Assembly: GCA_013349485.1 (NCBI GenBank)
Contig: DUZM01000111.1
Span: 1-10,946 of the forward strand
Direction: 5' to 3'
DNA from: Candidatus Hydrogenedentota bacterium
GTDB taxonomy: Bacteria > Hydrogenedentota > Hydrogenedentia > Hydrogenedentales > SLHB01
Length of the DNA stretch: 10,946 nt
Part shown: one piece after another, positions 7,397-10,946 of the stretch
How the letters are laid out: every line of letters starts with the position of its first letter
Numbering within the stretch: position 1 is the first letter of the stretch
Made by a program: the position numbers and the translations under genes
The notes under the pieces: generated by a model
What the model was told of the DNA's origin: nothing
What the model saw: only the letters and a program-made list of their open reading frames with translations
Database searches by the model: none

Positions 7397-7480
7397 TTCG
7401 CAGACCCTCCGTGTATCGCCTCCATCTATTAGGAGGCACAAAACCGGCGGGCTGTGACAAAGAAAACCGTCGCGGTCTCG

Positions 7481-7486
7481 ATTATA
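7481..7486 (-). promoter_or_regulatory. -10 box for sigma-LRR copy A
   Basis: A perfect TATAAT on the minus strand, 84 bases before the ATG at 7396, predicts a leader of roughly 75-80 bases. No recognisable TTGACA is seen 16-18 bases further upstream. The expected -35 position overlaps one arm of the inverted repeat at 7502-7550. The box looks like a housekeeping-type -10 rather than an ECF-type -10. Confidence 0.5.
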
Positions 7487-7501
7487 CCCTGGAATGCATT
7501 A

Positions 7502-7550
7502 ACTGCGGGAAGCCCGAAGCGAAGAGTCTCTTCCCCGGAGTTCCCGCAGT
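7502..7550. repeat. 10-bp perfect inverted repeat with nested stem, upstream of copy A
   Basis: ACTGCGGGAA (7502-7511) and TTCCCGCAGT (7541-7550) are perfect inverted copies. Inside them GAAGA (7521-7525) and TCTTC (7529-7533) form a second 5-bp stem around GTC. The element sits between the stop of copy B (7599) and the -10 box of copy A. It could be a 3'-end hairpin for the copy B transcript or an operator touching the -35 region of copy A. No T tract follows on the minus strand, so a canonical terminator is not supported. Confidence 0.6.
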
Positions 7551-7598
7551 GCACTGAGGAGACAAGACGTTGCGGAACGGAGACGGAAAGGCCAGGCG

Positions 7599-10421
7599 CT
7601 ATTGCCCTTCAGGGGCAGGACCTGTGCGCGGCCCTGCGAATGCGGCCATGCCGATATCAACCCGTTCTCGATTGAAGGTTCGGAGCGAGGGCAGTTCTCT
7701 GTACAGCCGCTCTATCGCCCCCCGACTCAAGCGGTTGGAAGTGTCCAGCTCCAACATTCTTAGGGAGTCCAGGCTTTCAAGGTGGCGCAACCCGCGGTCG
7801 GTGATATTCCCGTTCCCCCTGATGTACAGCCGTTCCAGGGAACGCGTGTCCGCCAGATAGGACAGCGCCTTGTCCGTTAAGCCGTCGCCGCCGATGCTGA
7901 GGAGCTGCAAGGCGCTCAGGCCTTTCAGATGCGCCATGCCCGCATCGCTGAACGTCGGCCCGCTGCCAAGACTCAGCCATTCGAGCCCTTTGAGATCGGC
8001 CACGCAAGCCGTATCCTCGTCCCGCAATGTACCGTTGAACGAAAGGGTGAGGTGCTTGAGTTTCGTCAGGTTCGAGAGGGCCAAGCCTGAGTAATCTTGA
8101 ACGAACCTGCCTACCTTTAGCCGCTCCAGGTCCACCAGAGCATCCAGATGATTCACTCCGGAGACAGTCAGTTTCCCGGGGCAGGAAATGTTCAGGTAAC
8201 GTAACGACTGCATACTCGCTAACGTGGCCAAGCCATTGTCAGTTATCCCGTTGCACATGAGACTCAGCCATGTTAGATTAGGCAGCCGCGCCAAGAATTC
8301 CAGTCCCGTATCCGTGATGCCGCTGCCGCTGCAAATACTGAGCGTTTCAAGCTTCTTCAGCTTAGACAAATGATAGAGGCCCCTGTCTGTAAACGGCCCA
8401 GGGTCCGTTAAGTCAACAGGACGACCACCTCCGGCGCTTAGCCATCGAAGCTCCTCGAGTTCGGCCACATAGGCCAACCCCCTGTCCGTCATACCGAAAT
8501 ACGGCAAGTGGAGCTTCTCCAGGGACTTCGTTTCTGCTATATGCGCGAGCCCTTGTTCCGTGACCTGCGTCCCGGCCAACTGCAAGCTCTTGAGGGAGCG
8601 GAAAGGCAGTAAATGCACCAAGGCGGCGTCATCGATGCCGTGTACATCCAAAAACCATAGTTCCTCGAGGTCCGAAAGCTGCGCGAGGTGAATAAGGCCG
8701 GCATCCGTGAACGCCAAATCTGGTCCAACTAAGCTCAGATATCTTAGCGAAGGGATATCCTTTAGATAGCGGAGTGCCTGGTCGCCGTCGCGACAGCGGA
8801 CGCCGTGGAATTCGAGGAACCTCAGGGAAGGTAGGCTGGAAAGATGGGCCAAGCCCGCAACTGCGATGTCGTCGGCGCCGAGCATCAGTTCACGCAATGA
8901 GGTCAGTCTGGACACGCGTGCCAGAACAGCGTCTGGAATCGTGCCACTTGTCGTCAACTTGAGGGCCTCGAGTGATTTGAGACCCCTCAAGTAGGCCAGG
9001 CCTGACTCAGCGATGGAATCCGCGCCCGCGATGCGGAGTTCCTCGAGTTCTTTCAGGTTCTTGATAAATCGGCAGTCGTTCGCTGCAAGATTCAGATCTC
9101 GTAATCCCAAGCACTTCAGCCCCGTCAAGTCGGCCAGATGCGGCATAATAGCGGCCTCGGGGTTGGGCAACAGGCCTGGCGGACAAGAGATAAAGAGCGA
9201 GTGCAGGTCGCCAGGGTTCAGCGCCGAAAGCGGCGAAAGATCGTGCAGCGCCCCTGCCGCCACTTCGAGCCGCACCGCCACGTCTGACGGAACGGTTACG
9301 TCGCCCTGGGCCGGCCCCAGATAGTCCCATTCGTCGGATCGATCGCAGCCGCGAGCCAACCGGTACTCACACTCGCATAAACCGGTACCTATGCTCAGTG
9401 TTCCCAAGAAACGGTCTTTTGGAAAATGAATTACGCGCGTTCCAGGCGGCGCACCGGGCGTCTGTTGTGCCGCAGAAACCGTGTTGCCAGCGTCGAGCGC
9501 CGCAACGGTTCCCCGCCCCTCCGACGCATTTCCGGCCTCCTGGGCGCCGCCCGGCTGCGCGGCGCTTTCGAGGTCTTCGGTTTCGTGCGCGTTTTCCTGG
9601 GCCATGACCACCGGACTCGACTGGCTCGAACCATTTGCGTGAAGGAAATACGCCGCGCACAACCCGACGGCTATAGTAACGATAGCGCCCGTCGCGGCCA
9701 ATTGTTTGGCGCCGAGCAGCGAACGCCAAAGACAAGAGGTCCCGGCGGGGTGTGCGGCGGCCCCAGCGGACTGAGCCCCGGAACCTGCCGCGCTGAATGT
9801 GGTGATTCGCGGCAGTGCACACAACACGCCCAGCGTGAAATCTTTGGCGGGGCGTGTGCGCTCGAGCGAGTGTTCCACGAGGCCGGCCACTTCGTCTTTC
9901 AGCATGCGTCGGCCCCGCGAGAGGCGTTGTTTGACGGCATCCGTCGAGAGGGCGAGCGTCTGTGCCACCTGTTGCACGGACTGCCCCTCGCGGTAGTACA
10001 GAATCAGCGGCAGGCGATAGCTTTCGGGCACCCGCTCGAGCGAGCGCCACATCAGCGCCTCTTCTTCCTTGGTAATCGCCGCGTCGCGGGGACTGGGCGC
10101 GGCCGTCCTTGCTTCGGAGCCGCTGTCCAGCAGCCTTGCTTGCATCACAACGTCGCGCCGCCGTTTCTCGAGCGCGCGGGCCGCCCGATGCCGGGCGATG
10201 CTGCAAAGCCAGGGCCGGAGTTTCTGCGGGTCCTTGAGCGCCGGCAAGTCGTGCCAGGCGGCGATAAACGTGTCCTGCGCCAGATCCTCGCTCAACGCAA
10301 AATCGCCCGTGGCGTTGTAGGTCACCGCGCAGATCAGCGACTTATACCGCTCGACGATACCTGCGAACGCCTGGCGGTTGCCCGCTCGCGACGCCTCGAA
10401 CAACGCTGCGTCCGTTGCCAT
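7599..10421 (-). CDS. Transmembrane ECF sigma factor fused to leucine-rich repeats (copy B)
   Basis: The protein has 940 residues. I chose the ATG at 10421, preceded by GAGAGGAAGG; it aligns with the start of copy A (MATDAALFEASRAGN). The frame stays open for 136 more codons upstream, but these run across the promoter and a G-rich repeat and resemble nothing. The order matches copy A: sigma region 2 (about 5-90; EDLAQDTFIAAW, RPWLCSIARH), sigma region 4 (about 117-175; ADAVKQ reads TDAVKQRLSRGRRMLK here), the shared juxtamembrane segment (185-204), a transmembrane helix at about 240-261 with R233 and K239 on its cytoplasmic side, a linker (263-328), the conserved module (329-430; VIHFPKDRFLGTLS, DEWDYLGPAQGD), then about 20 TDxGLxxL leucine-rich repeats to about 917. 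The sigma, module and repeat parts align in register with copy A, while the linker does not. This indicates an old tandem whole-gene duplication followed by divergence. The signal sensed and the promoters served are unknown. Confidence 0.88.
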   Translation of the reverse strand: MATDAALFEASRAGNRQAFAGIVERYKSLICAVTYNATGDFALSEDLAQDTFIAAWHDLPALKDPQKLRPWLCSIARHRAARALEKRRRDVVMQARLLDSGSEARTAAPSPRDAAITKEEEALMWRSLERVPESYRLPLILYYREGQSVQQVAQTLALSTDAVKQRLSRGRRMLKDEVAGLVEHSLERTRPAKDFTLGVLCALPRITTFSAAGSGAQSAGAAAHPAGTSCLWRSLLGAKQLAATGAIVTIAVGLCAAYFLHANGSSQSSPVVMAQENAHETEDLESAAQPGGAQEAGNASEGRGTVAALDAGNTVSAAQQTPGAPPGTRVIHFPKDRFLGTLSIGTGLCECEYRLARGCDRSDEWDYLGPAQGDVTVPSDVAVRLEVAAGALHDLSPLSALNPGDLHSLFISCPPGLLPNPEAAIMPHLADLTGLKCLGLRDLNLAANDCRFIKNLKELEELRIAGADSIAESGLAYLRGLKSLEALKLTTSGTIPDAVLARVSRLTSLRELMLGADDIAVAGLAHLSSLPSLRFLEFHGVRCRDGDQALRYLKDIPSLRYLSLVGPDLAFTDAGLIHLAQLSDLEELWFLDVHGIDDAALVHLLPFRSLKSLQLAGTQVTEQGLAHIAETKSLEKLHLPYFGMTDRGLAYVAELEELRWLSAGGGRPVDLTDPGPFTDRGLYHLSKLKKLETLSICSGSGITDTGLEFLARLPNLTWLSLMCNGITDNGLATLASMQSLRYLNISCPGKLTVSGVNHLDALVDLERLKVGRFVQDYSGLALSNLTKLKHLTLSFNGTLRDEDTACVADLKGLEWLSLGSGPTFSDAGMAHLKGLSALQLLSIGGDGLTDKALSYLADTRSLERLYIRGNGNITDRGLRHLESLDSLRMLELDTSNRLSRGAIERLYRELPSLRTFNRERVDIGMAAFAGPRTGPAPEGQ

Positions 10422-10514
10422 AGAACCTTCCTCTCTTCCAAGGCCTCGACGTGTTTCTCTGTACTTATGGGACGCGTACGCGCGTTGCGGTGACAAACAA
10501 AGGTCGTCTACTAC

Positions 10515-10520
10515 ATTATA
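10515..10520 (-). promoter_or_regulatory. -10 box for sigma-LRR copy B
   Basis: A perfect TATAAT on the minus strand, 93 bases before the chosen ATG at 10421. The best -35 candidate is a weak TTATGA 16 bases upstream. The leader contains TTTGTCAC, also found in the leader of copy A at a similar distance from its -10 box. Confidence 0.5.
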
Positions 10521-10557
10521 CTCGAAAGCGTTTGTGTCATAACCCTGTGTAAGAAAA

Positions 10558-10591
10558 GGGGATGGGGGGATGATGGGGATGGGGGGATGAT
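10558..10591 (+). repeat. Perfect 17-bp G-rich tandem duplication
   Basis: The unit GGGGATGGGGGGATGAT occurs twice head to tail (10558-10574 and 10575-10591). It gives four G runs of 4, 6, 4 and 6 on the plus strand separated by short AT-containing spacers, a pattern compatible with a G-quadruplex. It lies about 40 bases upstream of the copy B -10 box and about 145 bases upstream of the ATPase -10 box. Confidence 0.85.
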
Positions 10592-10735
10592 GGCGACAGG
10601 GGGATTCCGGGAATATGTGCACAGATGCCCGACTGAAAACAGAGTAACGCGCGGACGCCCCGACGGGGCAGAAGGACCATATACTTAGGTCCTTTGCGTC
10701 TCTTAGGTCTGCTGGGGTTAACGATTCAAATGCGA

Positions 10736-10741
10736 TATAAT
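10736..10741 (+). promoter_or_regulatory. -10 box for the P-type ATPase gene
   Basis: A perfect TATAAT on the plus strand about 47 bases before the chosen start codon. No good -35 hexamer is seen at 16-18 bases. An inverted repeat AAGGACC-N9-GGTCCTT centred near 10683 and a direct repeat CTTAGGTC (10684-10691 and 10702-10709) lie upstream, where an activator could bind. Confidence 0.45.
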
Positions 10742-10788
10742 GCCCGGAAACAGGGCCGAAAGCGACGGGCAAATGCGGGATGGAGATG

Positions 10789-10946
10789 ATGGCCGAAGCG
10801 GAAACCACTTCCAATACGCGACAAAACACTCAGGCCTGGCACGCGCTCGATGTCGACACGGCGCTTGCGAAACTCGAAACGAACCCACAGCGCGGCCTCG
10901 AGGAGGCCGAGGCGGCACAACGCCTCGTGCACTATGGCCGAAACAA
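10789..10946 (+). CDS. P-type cation-transporting ATPase, N-terminal part
   Basis: Only the first 52 codons are in the window; the gene is cut by the right edge. The segment WHALDVDTALAKLE (17-30) followed by RGLEEAEAAQRLVHYGRN (35-52) is the N-terminal domain typical of calcium- or cation-transporting P2-type ATPases, which pump ions across the inner membrane using ATP. The ion cannot be told from this part. In-frame ATG codons occur at 10780, 10786 and 10789. I favour 10789 because GGAG (10782-10785) then falls three bases upstream; for 10786 that sequence would abut the start. It is divergent from the sigma-LRR copy B gene and has its own TATAAT box. Confidence 0.75.
   Translation, partial: MAEAETTSNTRQNTQAWHALDVDTALAKLETNPQRGLEEAEAAQRLVHYGRN

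Larger units (their letters stand above)
10422..10788. promoter_or_regulatory. Divergent intergenic region between sigma-LRR copy B and P-type ATPase
   Basis: This 367-base stretch has no convincing gene. It holds opposed TATAAT boxes (10515-10520 on the minus strand, 10736-10741 on the plus strand), a 17-bp G-rich tandem duplication and several short dyads: a 10-bp palindrome CGCGTACGCG at 10473-10482, ATTCCgGGAAT at 10604-10614, TGTGCACA at 10616-10623, GCCCCgacGGGGC at 10657-10669 and AAGGACC-N9-GGTCCTT at 10672-10694. The density of symmetric elements suggests regulation of one or both flanking genes. None matches an operator I can name. Confidence 0.5.

Noticed and set aside
7454..7461. 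ECF41-type promoter (TGTCACA with a CGTC -10) driving the sigma-LRR genes
   Set aside because: The TGTCAC core is present in both leaders, but a CGTC at suitable spacing appears only in copy B, so the promoter class is not supported.
9426..10493. 355-codon open frame on the plus strand opposite the sigma part of copy B
   Set aside because: It is an Arg-rich antisense shadow of a GC-rich conserved gene, with no recognisable domain.
10422..10829. N-terminal extension of sigma-LRR copy B by 136 codons
   Set aside because: The open frame crosses the TATAAT box and the G-rich tandem repeat, has no similarity to copy A, and the ATG at 10421 has a ribosome-binding site and aligns with the copy A start.

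Overview
The window is a stretch of bacterial chromosome with moderately high G+C, dense genes and ordinary Shine-Dalgarno starts. No rRNA, tRNA, CRISPR array, transposase or phage gene is visible. The closest stylistic match is a planctomycete-like or related environmental phylum (Planctomycetota, other PVC bacteria or Hydrogenedentota). This rests on ECF sigma factors carrying large membrane-anchored C-terminal extensions, on leucine-rich repeats of the TDxGLxxL type, and on an exported HEAT-repeat protein. The assignment is inference; no taxonomic marker gene lies in the window.

Left part (1-3578, all + strand): the 3' end of a PHP-domain metal-dependent hydrolase is followed after 15 bases by a glycoside-hydrolase-family-4-like protein. 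That protein keeps the NAD-binding fold but appears to have lost the Cys/His metal ligands. After 118 bases comes an exported HEAT-repeat protein, whose stop codon overlaps the start of an acylphosphatase (ATGA). A stem-loop closes this block and separates it from a convergent class I SAM-dependent methyltransferase (3646-4440, - strand).

Central and right part (4631-10421, - strand): two tandem paralogous genes of 921 and 940 codons take up more than half the window. Each encodes a complete ECF-type sigma factor (sigma2 plus sigma4), a conserved juxtamembrane segment, one transmembrane helix, a divergent linker, a conserved roughly 100-residue module with no family I can name, and about 19-20 leucine-rich repeats. 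The layout suggests a single-chain transmembrane sigma factor, with promoter-recognition domains in the cytoplasm and a repeat-built sensor or adhesion surface outside. Each copy has its own TATAAT -10 box and leader, so the genes look individually expressed. This pair is the most interesting content of the window.

Right edge (10422-10946): a 367-base divergent intergenic region holds two opposed TATAAT boxes, a perfect 17-bp G-rich tandem duplication and several short dyads. It leads into the first 52 codons of a P-type cation-transporting ATPase, cut by the window end. Its position beside the second sigma-LRR gene makes it a candidate, but unproven, regulatory target.
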